Below are positions 7,958 through 16,434 of a stretch of DNA of 64,000 nucleotides, piece by piece (position 1 is the first letter of the stretch; every line of letters starts with the position of its first letter). The notes under the pieces were generated by a model. It did no database searches, was not told where the DNA came from, and saw only the letters and a list, made by a program, of their open reading frames with translations. The stretch spans positions 162,932 through 226,931 of the forward strand of contig NZ_JAEUAN010000009.1 in assembly GCF_019511445.1 (NCBI RefSeq). Reading direction: 5' to 3'. Both the position numbers and the translations under genes were made by a program. The stretch is from Aliirhizobium wenxiniae. Lineage in GTDB: Bacteria > Pseudomonadota > Alphaproteobacteria > Rhizobiales > Rhizobiaceae.

Positions 7958-10900
7958 ATGGACAATATTTCAATCATAGGCTGGATCGGCCTTTTTCTCA
8001 CTCTGGCGAGTGAAATCGCTGCATTGCTTATGATCCGGGACATAAGGCGGATGCTTGCCGCCTCCTGCCTCGCCGAAATCGGCTATGTGCTGATGGGGAT
8101 CGGTGCGGGAACACTGATCGGCGATACCGGCGCGGTGATGCATCTCGGTTATCAGGTCGTCATGCGTCTCCTGGTGATCACTGCCGCCGCTCATCTGATC
8201 CGGCGCACCGGCTCTTCGAAGCTCGACGATCTTGTCGGCAGTTCCGAGCGATTGTCTTTCGCCTCGCTGATGTTCGGTTTCGGCATGTTCTCGGTCATGG
8301 GTCTGTCGCCGTTCAAGGGTGCTTTCTCGAAATTCGTCATCCTCTACGCCGGTATCGAGAACGGCGCGTGGGTGCTGGCGCTCGGCGGCACCATCGCCAG
8401 CATGATCAGCGCGGTCTATTTCATCCGTGCCGTCCAGGCGATCTGTCTTCAACGGCAGAGCCACGGCATCCTGCAGGACAAGCCGATCTCGTTCTTCAAA
8501 CTGACCGCGGCCGATATTCCGATGGCGGTACTGGCCGTGATCACGATCGGGCTCAGCCTGTTTCCAGAACCGTTTCTCGATGCAGCGGCCCATGTGGCAG
8601 GCATGGCCGATCTCTCGCAGCTGCCCGAATTCGAGACCGGCTGGAGCGCTCAGGTCCTCCTGCCCTATCTCGGCGGATTCCTGCTCTTTGTCCTGGGCCG
8701 TTTCTCACCGAAGCTGCGAAGCGTCGGAGCCGTCACGATTGCCCTTGCGACGCTGGTTCTGATGTCAGCATCGTTGAGACTGGGTGATGTTGGTGACTAT
8801 TTCGCCCTTATTTTCGCAGGTATCGGACTTGCCGTGACTGTCTATTCGGTCCGCTACATGGCGCATTCGCATGCGGCCAACCGATATTATTTCTTTCTCT
8901 TCATCATGATCGGCTCGCTGATCGGCGTGGCGACCTCCGATCATCTCGGCAATTTCTATCTGTTCTGGGAGCTGATGACCTGGAGTTCCTACCTGCTCGT
9001 CATCCATGAGCAGACTGATAAGGCACTCAAGGCCGGCAAGACATATTTCCTCATCTGCGCGTCCGGCGCCTATGTCATGCATCTGGGCATCCTCATACTT
9101 CATGCCCAGCTCGGCACGTTCGAGCTTGCAGAGATCGCCGAACGCATGCCGCGGCTGGCGCCAGTCATGAGCAGCCTGATCGCAGTCCTTTTCCTGATCG
9201 GCCTCGGCTCCAAGGCCGGCCTCTTTCCGCTGCACAGCTGGCTGCCTGAAGCGCATCCGGTGGCGCCGTCCTCCATCTCCGGGCCGATGTCGGGTATCCT
9301 CACCAAGGCCGGCCTTCTCGGCATCGTCAAGATCCTGTTCGTCGCCTTCGGCGGCGCGGCCATTCTGCATCAGGATCTTTTTGGCGGCGTAACAGGCCCC
9401 GGCCTGGTTCTGATCCTGCTCGGCGCCGTCACATTCCTGATCGGCGAGATCCAGGCTTACCGGCAGACCGACCTGAAGCGAATGCTTGCCTATTCGACGC
9501 TCGCCCAGATCGGCGAGATCACCATGATCATCGGCGTCGGCACCTATCTCGCGCTTGCGGGTGCCCTTACCCATGTCGCCAATCACGCGATCATGAAGAC
9601 CATGCTGTTCTTCTGCGCGGGCGCTTTCATCATGCGTGCTGCAGGCCATGCCCAGAGCGTGAACGCGCTGAAGGGCATCGGTCGCAAAATGCCGTTCACG
9701 GCGTTTTGCATGGGCATCGGCTTGCTTTCGATTATGAGCGTGCCGCCGTTCAGCGGTTTCGTCAGCAAGTTCATGATGATCTATGCCAGCGTCGAGGCCG
9801 GGCTTTATCCGGTTGCCGTCGTGATGCTGATCGGCGGTGTGATCGGCGCCATCTATTATGCCCGCATCCTGCGCGTGATATTCTTCGAACCTTATAACGG
9901 GCCTGAGATTGCCGAAGCGCCGCTTCCCATGCGCTGCGTCGTCGGTGTTCTTGCAGCACTCACCGTTTTCAACGGCCTCTATCCCGATGCGCTGCTGCAG
10001 CTGGTCACGCCGGTGATCGATCGGCTTGCAGCTTCCAGTGATCTGGTTTCCGCGACCTTGCCGCCGGTCACCATGCAATGGTCGTTGGCCGCGGCTGTCG
10101 CCGCCATAGGCGCGGTCGTGGTCTATCTTTTCGGCCGCGGCCATGCCGTGCGTGCCGGTACCCTTTCAATCATCGTCATGATAGCGGCCTTGGCCGCCGT
10201 TCTCTGGCAGACAAGCCGCTATGACGCGCTCTCCTTCTGGTACGCGGTTGCGATCGTTGCCATGGGCGCGATCAACCTCTGCTATTCGATCGGGTACATG
10301 GCGCATGGCCAGTCGCAGAACAGGTTCTACTTCTATTTTATCGCCATGATCGCCGGCCTGCTCGGCGTTACGGCAAGCGGCAATCTGTTCTCCTTCTTCG
10401 CCTTCTGGGAATTGATGAGCAGCTGGACACTGTTCCTCGTGATCAGCCATGACGAAACAGAGGATGCGCTGCGCGAAGGCACCAAATATTTCATCTTCAA
10501 CTTCGCCGGCGCCAGTATCCTGTTTCTCGGGGTCACCATGCTCGCGGCCTTGGCCGGCACGTTCCAGATTGCCGACCTCGCGACAGCCGTCTCCACAGTG
10601 CCCCCCACCGATCTGATGATCCCGGCGGCGCTGATCCTCATCGGCTTCCTGATGAAAGCGGCGCAATTGCCGTTCCGGATCGACTACCAGATGCATACCG
10701 TCCCGGCCCCGACCCCGGTCAGCGGCTATATCTCGGCGGTGCTGCTGAAGGTCGGCCCCTATGGCGTGTTGAAATTCTTCGTCGCGCTTGGCGGCAGCGC
10801 CGCCTTCATCCGCATGGCGGGGACGGCAAGCTGGATGCCGAACCTGATGCAGGCAATACAGGTCATCGCCGCAATCACCGTGCTCTATGCCGGCGCCATG

Positions 10901-11041
10901 GCTGTCGTGCAGAGCGGCATCAAGCGGCTTCTGATCTACAGCACCGTCAGCCAGCTCGGCTATATCCTGCTGGCGCTGTCGCTCGGTTCGTCGCTGGGCA
11001 TCGCCAGCGGTCTGATGCATGCGTCAACCACATGCTGTTGA
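7958..11041 (+). CDS. cooM: CooM, CO-induced hydrogenase membrane subunit, 5' part of frameshifted gene
   Basis: Very hydrophobic protein of the NuoL/NuoM/Mrp antiporter family; CooM is the large ion-translocating subunit of the Coo energy-converting hydrogenase. The ATG at 7958 (M-D-N-I-S-I-I-G) is preferred to a TTG at 7949. The chain shows a C-terminal half-module (residues ~25-170), a complete module (~280-640, with L-F-W-E-L-M and T-H-V-A-N-H-A-I-M-K), and most of a second complete module (from ~770, with A-F-W-E-L-M). The frame runs into a premature TGA at 11039-11041 within the channel helix of the last module; the missing part continues in another frame at 11032-11778. Rejoined, the protein would be about 1,273 residues, in the range of CooM. 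Confidence 0.88.
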   Translation: MDNISIIGWIGLFLTLASEIAALLMIRDIRRMLAASCLAEIGYVLMGIGAGTLIGDTGAVMHLGYQVVMRLLVITAAAHLIRRTGSSKLDDLVGSSERLSFASLMFGFGMFSVMGLSPFKGAFSKFVILYAGIENGAWVLALGGTIASMISAVYFIRAVQAICLQRQSHGILQDKPISFFKLTAADIPMAVLAVITIGLSLFPEPFLDAAAHVAGMADLSQLPEFETGWSAQVLLPYLGGFLLFVLGRFSPKLRSVGAVTIALATLVLMSASLRLGDVGDYFALIFAGIGLAVTVYSVRYMAHSHAANRYYFFLFIMIGSLIGVATSDHLGNFYLFWELMTWSSYLLVIHEQTDKALKAGKTYFLICASGAYVMHLGILILHAQLGTFELAEIAERMPRLAPVMSSLIAVLFLIGLGSKAGLFPLHSWLPEAHPVAPSSISGPMSGILTKAGLLGIVKILFVAFGGAAILHQDLFGGVTGPGLVLILLGAVTFLIGEIQAYRQTDLKRMLAYSTLAQIGEITMIIGVGTYLALAGALTHVANHAIMKTMLFFCAGAFIMRAAGHAQSVNALKGIGRKMPFTAFCMGIGLLSIMSVPPFSGFVSKFMMIYASVEAGLYPVAVVMLIGGVIGAIYYARILRVIFFEPYNGPEIAEAPLPMRCVVGVLAALTVFNGLYPDALLQLVTPVIDRLAASSDLVSATLPPVTMQWSLAAAVAAIGAVVVYLFGRGHAVRAGTLSIIVMIAALAAVLWQTSRYDALSFWYAVAIVAMGAINLCYSIGYMAHGQSQNRFYFYFIAMIAGLLGVTASGNLFSFFAFWELMSSWTLFLVISHDETEDALREGTKYFIFNFAGASILFLGVTMLAALAGTFQIADLATAVSTVPPTDLMIPAALILIGFLMKAAQLPFRIDYQMHTVPAPTPVSGYISAVLLKVGPYGVLKFFVALGGSAAFIRMAGTASWMPNLMQAIQVIAAITVLYAGAMAVVQSGIKRLLIYSTVSQLGYILLALSLGSSLGIASGLMHASTTCC
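11017..11041 (+). other. Probable 1-base deletion in cooM
   Basis: The family pattern G-L-M-H-A-V-N-H-M-L-L-K is recovered if one G is restored in CATGCGTCAACCAC to give CATGCGGTCAACCAC. As written, the frame reads A-S-T-T-C-C and stops. There is no slippery heptamer, so programmed frameshifting is unlikely. A base-calling error or a recent mutation explains it, as both flanking frames are otherwise intact. Confidence 0.8.
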
Positions 11042-11778
11042 AGAATGCCTTGTTCCTCGTCGCCGGCTGCATTCTCGCCCAGGCGCATATCAACAGCCTC
11101 GACGAACTCGGCGGCCTTGGCCGGAAGATGCCGGTGACCTTCGCCGTCTTCCTGTTTGCCGGCATGTCGCTTGCCGGCATCCCGCCGCTCAATGGTTTCG
11201 GCTCGAAACTGATGATCTACGAGGCGGCATTCGAGGGCGGGCATTACATGCTGGGACTGTCCGCCCTCATGTCGAGCCTGTTTACGCTCGCGGCCATTCT
11301 GAAATTCGCCCACACCGCCTTCATGGGGCAGCTTTCCGAAAGAGCCTCGAAGATGACGGAAGCTCCAATGGTGATGCTGGCGCCGATGCTGCTTCTGGTC
11401 GGTGCAAGCATTGCGGTCGGCCTCTTTCCAGGCCTGCTTCTGGTGCCTATCGCCCACCTTCAGACAGGCCTCGGCCTCGAACCGGTGCAGGCAAGCTGGC
11501 TGGGTGGTCTGCCGGGCGTGTCTTCCTACAATCCGCTCGTCATGACGGTCGCGCTCGTCGCGACGGGCCTGATCGGCTGGCTCTATTATCGGCTATCCGG
11601 TAGCCGGCATGTGACGAGCTATATCCATACGGGCGGTGGCGTGATGATCCCGAATGCCCGCATGCACCTGCCGGCATCGGCCCTTTACGAAACGCCTGAA
11701 CGTCTGATCCGGCTGGCCTTGCGCGACAAGCCGCAGGTCCAGGACCCGCAAACCGAAAGCCATGCCCATGACCACTGA
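11032..11778 (+). CDS. cooM: CooM, 3' part of frameshifted gene
   Basis: 248 residues continuing the last antiporter module in a shifted frame: M-L-L-K-N-A-L-F-L-V-A-G carries the conserved channel lysine, followed by L-G-R-K-M-P-V-T and further membrane helices, then a hydrophilic tail ending H-A-H-D-H. The internal ATG at 11032 has no convincing ribosome site, so this is not an independent gene but the end of cooM. The stop overlaps the start of cooK, as expected for an intact operon. Confidence 0.85.
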   Translation: MLLKNALFLVAGCILAQAHINSLDELGGLGRKMPVTFAVFLFAGMSLAGIPPLNGFGSKLMIYEAAFEGGHYMLGLSALMSSLFTLAAILKFAHTAFMGQLSERASKMTEAPMVMLAPMLLLVGASIAVGLFPGLLLVPIAHLQTGLGLEPVQASWLGGLPGVSSYNPLVMTVALVATGLIGWLYYRLSGSRHVTSYIHTGGGVMIPNARMHLPASALYETPERLIRLALRDKPQVQDPQTESHAHDH

Positions 11779-12727
11779 TACACTCCGGACCCTGCTGACT
11801 GTGCTGGTCTTTCCGGGGGGCCTGTTCGCCATGGCGCTGGGGCTTGCGCTGAAAGGTGTCGAGCGACGGGCGATCGCCCGTCTGCAGCGTCGCGTCGGGC
11901 CGCCGCTCATCCAGCCCTTCTACGACCTGATCAAACTGATGCGGAAGCGGACCCTCATTCCAGATACCGCCAATGCCTTCGTGTTTCTCGCCGTACCGGT
12001 CGCCGGTCTTGCCAGCATGGCGGTTGCCGCATCGATGATCCCGATCCCCGGCTTTTACGAGCCAAGCACCGGTCTCGGCAATCTTATCGTGCTGTTCTAT
12101 CTGATCTCGATCCCCGCCGTGTCGCTGATGCTCGCCGGATCGGCGTCCGGTTCTCCCTACGGCGCAATCGGCTTTTCCCGCGAGATGGCAATCGTGCTGG
12201 CCTATGAAGGGCCGATCCTTCTGTCGCTGGTGGCTGTCGCGCTGCATGCCGGTGCCGTGACCGGCCAGCCGATCCTGCTCAGCCTGACAGAGATTGTCCG
12301 CTACCAGCAGGAACATGGTGCCTTCCTGTTCGATCCATGGATGTGGCCGGCGCTTCTCACCTATCTCTGCTTCATTCCGGCCAATCTCGGTATCGCACCC
12401 TTCGATATCCCGGAGGCGGAATCGGAAGTGCTGGAAGGGCCATTGGTGGAATATTCCGGCCCACCGCTCGGGCTCATGAAGCTGATGTCGGTTACCAAGT
12501 CCGTGGTCGTTCTCGGGCTTGGCATCGCACTGTTTTTCCCCAACGGGCCCGCAGGCCTCGCAGGGCTGTTCATCTTTCTCGCCAAGTGCCTCGTGCTTGT
12601 TCTCGCCGTGTCGGTGCTGAAGGCCGCAGTCGGCCGCATGCGCATCGATCAGGCCGTGCTCTTCTATCTCAAATGGCCTGAACTGCTCGGCTTTGCCGGG
12701 CTCGCTCTCGTCATCGCTCGTTTCTAG
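11762..12727 (+). CDS. cooK: CooK, NuoH/EchB-like membrane subunit
   Basis: 321 residues with about eight membrane helices. Family marks are G-V-E-R-R-A-I-A-R-L-Q-R-R-V-G-P-P near residue 30 and the quinone/coupling loop region F-D-I-P-E-A-E-S-E-V-L-E-G near 220, both shared with complex I NuoH and energy-converting hydrogenase EchB. It anchors the soluble CooL-X-U-H arm to the membrane and lies at the coupling interface. ATG 11762 lies inside the cooM tail (17-base overlap); a second ATG six bases on is equally possible. It is followed by cooL after 11 bases. Confidence 0.93.
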   Translation: MPMTTDTLRTLLTVLVFPGGLFAMALGLALKGVERRAIARLQRRVGPPLIQPFYDLIKLMRKRTLIPDTANAFVFLAVPVAGLASMAVAASMIPIPGFYEPSTGLGNLIVLFYLISIPAVSLMLAGSASGSPYGAIGFSREMAIVLAYEGPILLSLVAVALHAGAVTGQPILLSLTEIVRYQQEHGAFLFDPWMWPALLTYLCFIPANLGIAPFDIPEAESEVLEGPLVEYSGPPLGLMKLMSVTKSVVVLGLGIALFFPNGPAGLAGLFIFLAKCLVLVLAVSVLKAAVGRMRIDQAVLFYLKWPELLGFAGLALVIARF

Positions 12728-12738
12728 GAAATCGCCCA

Positions 12739-13167
12739 ATGGACTTCTTTTCCAAGGCCGCCCGAAAATCACCCTGGCTCTACCGGATCAACGCAGGTTC
12801 CTGCAACGGATGCGATGTCGAGCTTGCCACCACCGCCTGCATTCCGCGCTACGACGTGGAACGTCTCGGCTGCCAGTATTGCGGCAGCCCCAAACATGCC
12901 GACATCGTGCTGATCACCGGGCCACTGACGGCGCGCGTTAAGGATAAGGTTCTGCGCGTCTACAATGAGATCCCCGATCCCAAGGTCACGGTCGCGGTCG
13001 GCATCTGTCCGATCTCCGGCGGTGTGTTTCGCGAAAGTTATGCTATCGAAGGCCCGATCGACCGCTACCTGCCGGTGGATGTCAACGTGCCCGGCTGTCC
13101 GCCTCGTCCTCAGGCGATCATCGAGGGCATCGCCAAGGCGATCGAGATCTGGGCGAAGCGGGCATAG
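12739..13167 (+). CDS. cooL: CooL, NiFe-hydrogenase small subunit (NuoB/EchC-like)
   Basis: 142 residues, the short single-cluster small subunit typical of energy-converting hydrogenases. The ligands of the proximal [4Fe-4S] cluster are visible in G-S-C-N-G-C-D, V-G-I-C-P-I-S-G-G and V-P-G-C-P-P-R-P. It relays electrons from the CooX ferredoxin to the NiFe site in CooH. TAGGAA lies eight bases before the ATG. No Tat signal is present, in line with a cytoplasmic complex. Confidence 0.94.
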   Translation: MDFFSKAARKSPWLYRINAGSCNGCDVELATTACIPRYDVERLGCQYCGSPKHADIVLITGPLTARVKDKVLRVYNEIPDPKVTVAVGICPISGGVFRESYAIEGPIDRYLPVDVNVPGCPPRPQAIIEGIAKAIEIWAKRA

Positions 13168-13176
13168 GAGACAGTC

Positions 13177-13677
13177 ATGGCATTCCTGAAGATCCTCTTC
13201 GACAATCTGCGCGAGGGACCGGCAACTGAGGCCTTTCCCTTCGGCGAGGCGGCGACGCCCGATGCCTATCGCGGCAAGGTGACGTTCGACGAAACGAACT
13301 GCGTCGGCTGCAATATGTGCGAGCATGTCTGTGCCGGTGGTGCCATCCGGTTCTCCGAGAAAGAAGACGGACTGCATTTTCTCATCTGGCACAACACCTG
13401 CATTTCCTGCGGCCTGTGCGCCCACTATTGCCCGACCAAGGCGATCAAGCTCAGCAATGACTGGCACCTGTCGCATCTGCAGGAAGAAAAATACGAGCAG
13501 GTCGACCATGCGGTCGTTCCCTACCGGCACTGCACCTCCTGCGGCGAGCGGCTGCAGCCGGGCGGGCCGATGCTGCATCAACTTGCCTTCAAGGGCACCA
13601 ACCCGCGGTCTCAGCGACTGATGAACATGTGCCCGGATTGCCGGCGTAAGGCCAGCTATAGTGGAGAAGCGCTATGA
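13177..13677 (+). CDS. cooX: CooX, two-[4Fe-4S] ferredoxin subunit of Coo hydrogenase
   Basis: 166 residues with two canonical cluster motifs: C-V-G-C-N-M-C-E-H-V-C at ~47-57 and C-I-S-C-G-L-C-A-H-Y-C-P near 77-88. CooX is the electron-wiring subunit (NuoI/EchF-like) between the CODH ferredoxin CooF and CooL. The C-terminal third has two further cysteine pairs (C-T-S-C-G-E and C-P-D-C-R-R-K), which look like a structural zinc site rather than a cluster. TAGGAG lies six bases before the ATG. The stop overlaps the cooU start by four bases. Confidence 0.93.
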   Translation: MAFLKILFDNLREGPATEAFPFGEAATPDAYRGKVTFDETNCVGCNMCEHVCAGGAIRFSEKEDGLHFLIWHNTCISCGLCAHYCPTKAIKLSNDWHLSHLQEEKYEQVDHAVVPYRHCTSCGERLQPGGPMLHQLAFKGTNPRSQRLMNMCPDCRRKASYSGEAL

Positions 13678-14192
13678 ACGAAGCCTCTGACATCATTGAC
13701 CTTGTGGCATCTGTTGCCCGGACGATCCCGGGAGAATTTTCCTTCGACGGCGACAGGCATGGCAGGGTGACGGCCTGGATCACGCTGCAAAACAGCACGG
13801 ATCTGGTTGCCGCGGCCCGAGCGCTCAAGGCAATCGGCGCGCGGTTGAGCATGATCACCGCTCTGGCGGGCCAGCCCGAGGGCATCAACACGATCGCCTA
13901 TCACTTCGACATAGATGGAAGCACGGTCACATTGAAGGTGGGCGTCGAGCCGGGCGGCAGCGTGGAAACCATCGTGCCGCTTTATCGCAATGCCGACTGG
14001 CACGAACGCGAGTTCATGGAACTCTATGATCTGCATGTCAGCGGCCGCGCCGACAGTCGACGGCTGTTTCTTGACGAAACCGTCGACCGGCGGGTGATGC
14101 AGCGGCTCATCCCGCTCTCTGTCCTGTCCAATGCAGCAAGCACGACCATGCTGTTCGAGAAACTGATCGTCGATCGGGAGAAATCGAGATGA
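13674..14192 (+). CDS. cooU: CooU, NuoC/EchD-like hydrogenase subunit
   Basis: 172 residues, weakly conserved except for W-H-E-R-E-F-M-E-L-Y-D-L at ~117-128, the signature of the NuoC/30-kDa subunit family. It is a structural scaffold in the soluble arm next to the catalytic subunit. Four-base overlaps join it to cooX before and cooH after, so its product is probably made in step with theirs. Confidence 0.9.
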   Translation: MNEASDIIDLVASVARTIPGEFSFDGDRHGRVTAWITLQNSTDLVAAARALKAIGARLSMITALAGQPEGINTIAYHFDIDGSTVTLKVGVEPGGSVETIVPLYRNADWHEREFMELYDLHVSGRADSRRLFLDETVDRRVMQRLIPLSVLSNAASTTMLFEKLIVDREKSR

Positions 14193-15274
14193 AATCCTTT
14201 GATATGCCTGTCGGCCCGCTTCACCTCTCGCTCGAAGAGCCGATGTATTTTCGCATCGACGTGGAAGGCGAAGAGGTTGCGGGCATCGAGATCACCGCCG
14301 GCCATGTCCATCGCGGCATCGAATACCTCACGGCAAAGCGTAACATCTATCAAAACCTTGCCCTGATCGAGCGGGTCTGCTCGCTCTGCTCCAACAGCCA
14401 TCCGCAGGCCTATTGCATGGGGCTGGAAAAGATCGCCGGCATCGAGGTGCCGGAACGGGCGCAATATCTCAGGGTGATCGCCGACGAGATCAAGCGCGCT
14501 GCGTCCAACATGTTCAATGTGGCTATCCTGGCCCATATCGTCGGCTTCGAGTCGCTTTTCATGCATGTCATGGAAGCGCGCGAGATCATGCAGGACACCA
14601 AGGAGACGGTGTTCGGCAACCGCATGGATCTGGCCGCCAATGTCATCGGTGGCGTCAAGTTCGATATCGCCGAGGATCGCATCGCCTATGTCATCGCCCA
14701 GCTTAACAAGCTGGAGCCGATCCTCGTCAAGGAGATCATTCCTCTCTACGAGACCAATTCATCGATCCTGTCGCGAACCCGCGGCGTCGGCCTGATCAAC
14801 CGCGACCAGTGCATCGATTACGGGCTGATGGGACCGGTCGCGCGGGGATCGGGCTATGCCTATGACGTGCGCACCGCCGCTCCCTACGCGGTCTATGATC
14901 GTCTCGATGTCGAGGTCATCACCTACCCGGATGGCGATGTCTGGTCGCGGGCCATGGTGAGGCTGAAGGAAGTGGTCGAGGCCATCCGACTGATGCGGCT
15001 TTGCCTGCGCGAACTGCCGGAAGGTCCGCTGACGGCCGGTCCCTTGCCGTTCATACCGGCGGGCGAAGCGATCACCAAGGTCGAGGCGCCGCGTGGCGAA
15101 CTGATCTATTACCTGAAGACCGATGGCACCGACATTCCGGCGCGGGTGAAGTGGCGCGTGCCGACCTACATGAACTGGGATGCGCTTGAGGTGATGATGG
15201 TCGGTGGCCGCATTTCCGACATTCCATTGATCGTCAACAGTATCGACCCCTGCATTTCCTGCACCGAGCGATAA
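14189..15274 (+). CDS. cooH: CooH, NiFe-hydrogenase large (catalytic) subunit
   Basis: 361 residues. The four nickel-iron ligands lie in E-R-V-C-S-L-C-S-N-S-H (N-terminal pair, ~residues 63-66) and D-P-C-I-S-C-T-E-R (C-terminal pair). The last residue of the protein is the R of D-P-C-x-x-C-x-x-R, so there is no C-terminal extension to cut off, and no HycI/HoxM-type protease gene is seen nearby; CooH of R. rubrum is known to lack the extension too. The role is reduction of protons to H2 with electrons from CO oxidation. It is the last gene of the cooMKLXUH run and is followed by a strong hairpin. Confidence 0.95.
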   Translation: MKSFDMPVGPLHLSLEEPMYFRIDVEGEEVAGIEITAGHVHRGIEYLTAKRNIYQNLALIERVCSLCSNSHPQAYCMGLEKIAGIEVPERAQYLRVIADEIKRAASNMFNVAILAHIVGFESLFMHVMEAREIMQDTKETVFGNRMDLAANVIGGVKFDIAEDRIAYVIAQLNKLEPILVKEIIPLYETNSSILSRTRGVGLINRDQCIDYGLMGPVARGSGYAYDVRTAAPYAVYDRLDVEVITYPDGDVWSRAMVRLKEVVEAIRLMRLCLRELPEGPLTAGPLPFIPAGEAITKVEAPRGELIYYLKTDGTDIPARVKWRVPTYMNWDALEVMMVGGRISDIPLIVNSIDPCISCTER

Positions 15275-15303
15275 GGCCTTGTCGCTCCTCAAGTCGTCTC
15301 ACT

Positions 15304-15348
15304 GCATGGCGTGCGCATCGAAAAAATGCGCACGCCATGCGCGTTTTG
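15304..15348 (+). terminator. Intrinsic terminator after cooH
   Basis: Perfect 15-base arms (15304-15318 and 15326-15340) with a 7-base loop, followed by GCGTTTTG. It lies 29 bases after cooH and before the CooA box of hypA, so it would separate the hydrogenase transcript from the CODH transcript. Confidence 0.75.
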
Positions 15349-15375
15349 ACGCAGAAACCCCTTCGCTTCCGGGTT

Positions 15376-15391
15376 TGTCGTCTGGCTGACA
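15376..15391 (+). promoter_or_regulatory. CooA box upstream of hypA-cooFSCTJ
   Basis: TGTCG-N6-TGACA is a full match to the R. rubrum CooA consensus TGTCR-N6-YGACA. It lies between the cooH terminator and hypA, 60 bases before the hypA ATG. If spaced as at R. rubrum PcooF (centre near -43.5), transcription would begin near 15427. It predicts CO-dependent expression of hypA, cooF, cooS, cooC, cooT and the genes after them. Confidence 0.75.
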
Positions 15392-15451
15392 GAACCGTCT
15401 TCCGGACAGGCGTAACCCGGTTCTCAGGAGAGAGGTTGGAGCGTCGCAGAC

Positions 15452-15802
15452 ATGCACGAGATCACCATAACCTGCGCCCTGATGAAGGTCGTGAGCGAGG
15501 AAGCCCAGCGCCGTGGTGGCGGCAGGGTGACCGAGATCGCGATGACGATTGGCGGTCTGCAGGGCATTGAGCCCGCGGTTCTGGAATCCTCGTTCAGCCT
15601 GCTTGCCGAAAACACGATCATGGCCGGCGCCCATCTCAGGATCAACCAACTGCCGGTGCGCGTCTTTTGCCGGCAATGCGACAGCATTCTGGTCGCAGAC
15701 GCGCGCTTTCGATGCGGGTCCTGCCACGGCAATGACGTGAGGATCCAGCCTTCGCAAGGAATGACTGTCGATGAAATCGTCGTCTGCGACTGTGACGCAT
15801 AG
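15452..15802 (+). CDS. hypA: HypA, nickel-delivery protein
   Basis: 116 residues, the normal length. The N-terminal M-H-E motif that binds nickel through the amino group and His2 is intact, and the zinc loop cysteines are present as C-R-Q-C-D-S and C-G-S-C-H-G (~residues 73-93). HypA works with HypB to load nickel into the hydrogenase large subunit. It is unusual in lying between the hydrogenase and CODH blocks, directly under the CooA box, so hydrogenase nickel loading would rise with CO. cooF follows after 34 bases. Confidence 0.95.
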   Translation: MHEITITCALMKVVSEEAQRRGGGRVTEIAMTIGGLQGIEPAVLESSFSLLAENTIMAGAHLRINQLPVRVFCRQCDSILVADARFRCGSCHGNDVRIQPSQGMTVDEIVVCDCDA

Positions 15803-15836
15803 CGGCCATAGGCGAAGTGGACCTGGAGAACGGAAG

Positions 15837-16418
15837 ATGCAGCAAACGCAAGTCAAGGAAAACGTTATCATCTACGCGGAGCCGGACCGCTGTCTTGGCT
15901 GCCACTCGTGCGAATTGGCCTGCGCGGTAGCCCATGGCGGCGAAGGCCACGACATCGTCAGCGCGGTTGCGGCGCATCTGCCGCTGCATGCCCGCAACCA
16001 GGTCGTTTCAGTGGATGGCGCGACGATGCCGATGCAGTGTCGCCAGTGCGAGGATGCGCCCTGCACGCTGGTCTGTCCGACCGGAGCCTGCCATCAGGCC
16101 AAGGGGCAGATCCAGATCGTCGAACAGCAATGCATAGGGTGCAAGCTCTGCGTCATGGTCTGTCCGTTCGGCTCTATCACGGTACGCTCCGAAGAGAGGC
16201 ACAAGGCCACGTCCATCACCAATCGCGGTGTCGCCAAGAAGTGCGATCTCTGCGTCGAATGGCGTGCAAGCACCGGCAAGTCCGATCCGGCCTGCGTCGA
16301 ATCCTGCCCGACCAAGGCGATCAAGATGGTCGACGTCAACGCCTATCGCGATGCGTTGCGGCTCGCCCGCGCCCGCGAGATCGCCCAGTCGCATCGTTCC
16401 ATCCGTATTTCGCTCTAA
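15837..16418 (+). CDS. cooF: CooF, CODH-associated iron-sulfur protein
   Basis: 193 residues with cysteine groups for four [4Fe-4S] clusters: C-L-G-C-H-S-C-E-L-A-C; C-R-Q-C-E-D-A-P-C-T-L-V-C; C-I-G-C-K-L-C-V-M-V-C-P; and C-D-L-C...C-V-E-S-C-P-T-K-A-I. CooF carries electrons from CooS to the membrane hydrogenase. The ATG at 15837 is chosen over in-frame upstream starts inside hypA because GGAGAA lies just before it and the product then matches the usual length of about 190. cooS follows after 16 bases. Confidence 0.94.
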   Translation: MQQTQVKENVIIYAEPDRCLGCHSCELACAVAHGGEGHDIVSAVAAHLPLHARNQVVSVDGATMPMQCRQCEDAPCTLVCPTGACHQAKGQIQIVEQQCIGCKLCVMVCPFGSITVRSEERHKATSITNRGVAKKCDLCVEWRASTGKSDPACVESCPTKAIKMVDVNAYRDALRLARAREIAQSHRSIRISL

Positions 16419-16434
16419 TCGAGGGGGCTCATTC

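Noticed and set aside
8765..10144. Long minus-strand open frame (459 codons) opposite cooM
   Set aside because: It is the antisense shadow of a long GC-rich membrane-protein gene; the product is a string of D, H, R, Q with no fold or ribosome site.
11017..11041. Programmed ribosomal frameshift in cooM
   Set aside because: No slippery heptamer or downstream pseudoknot is evident and other CooM proteins are not known to need one.
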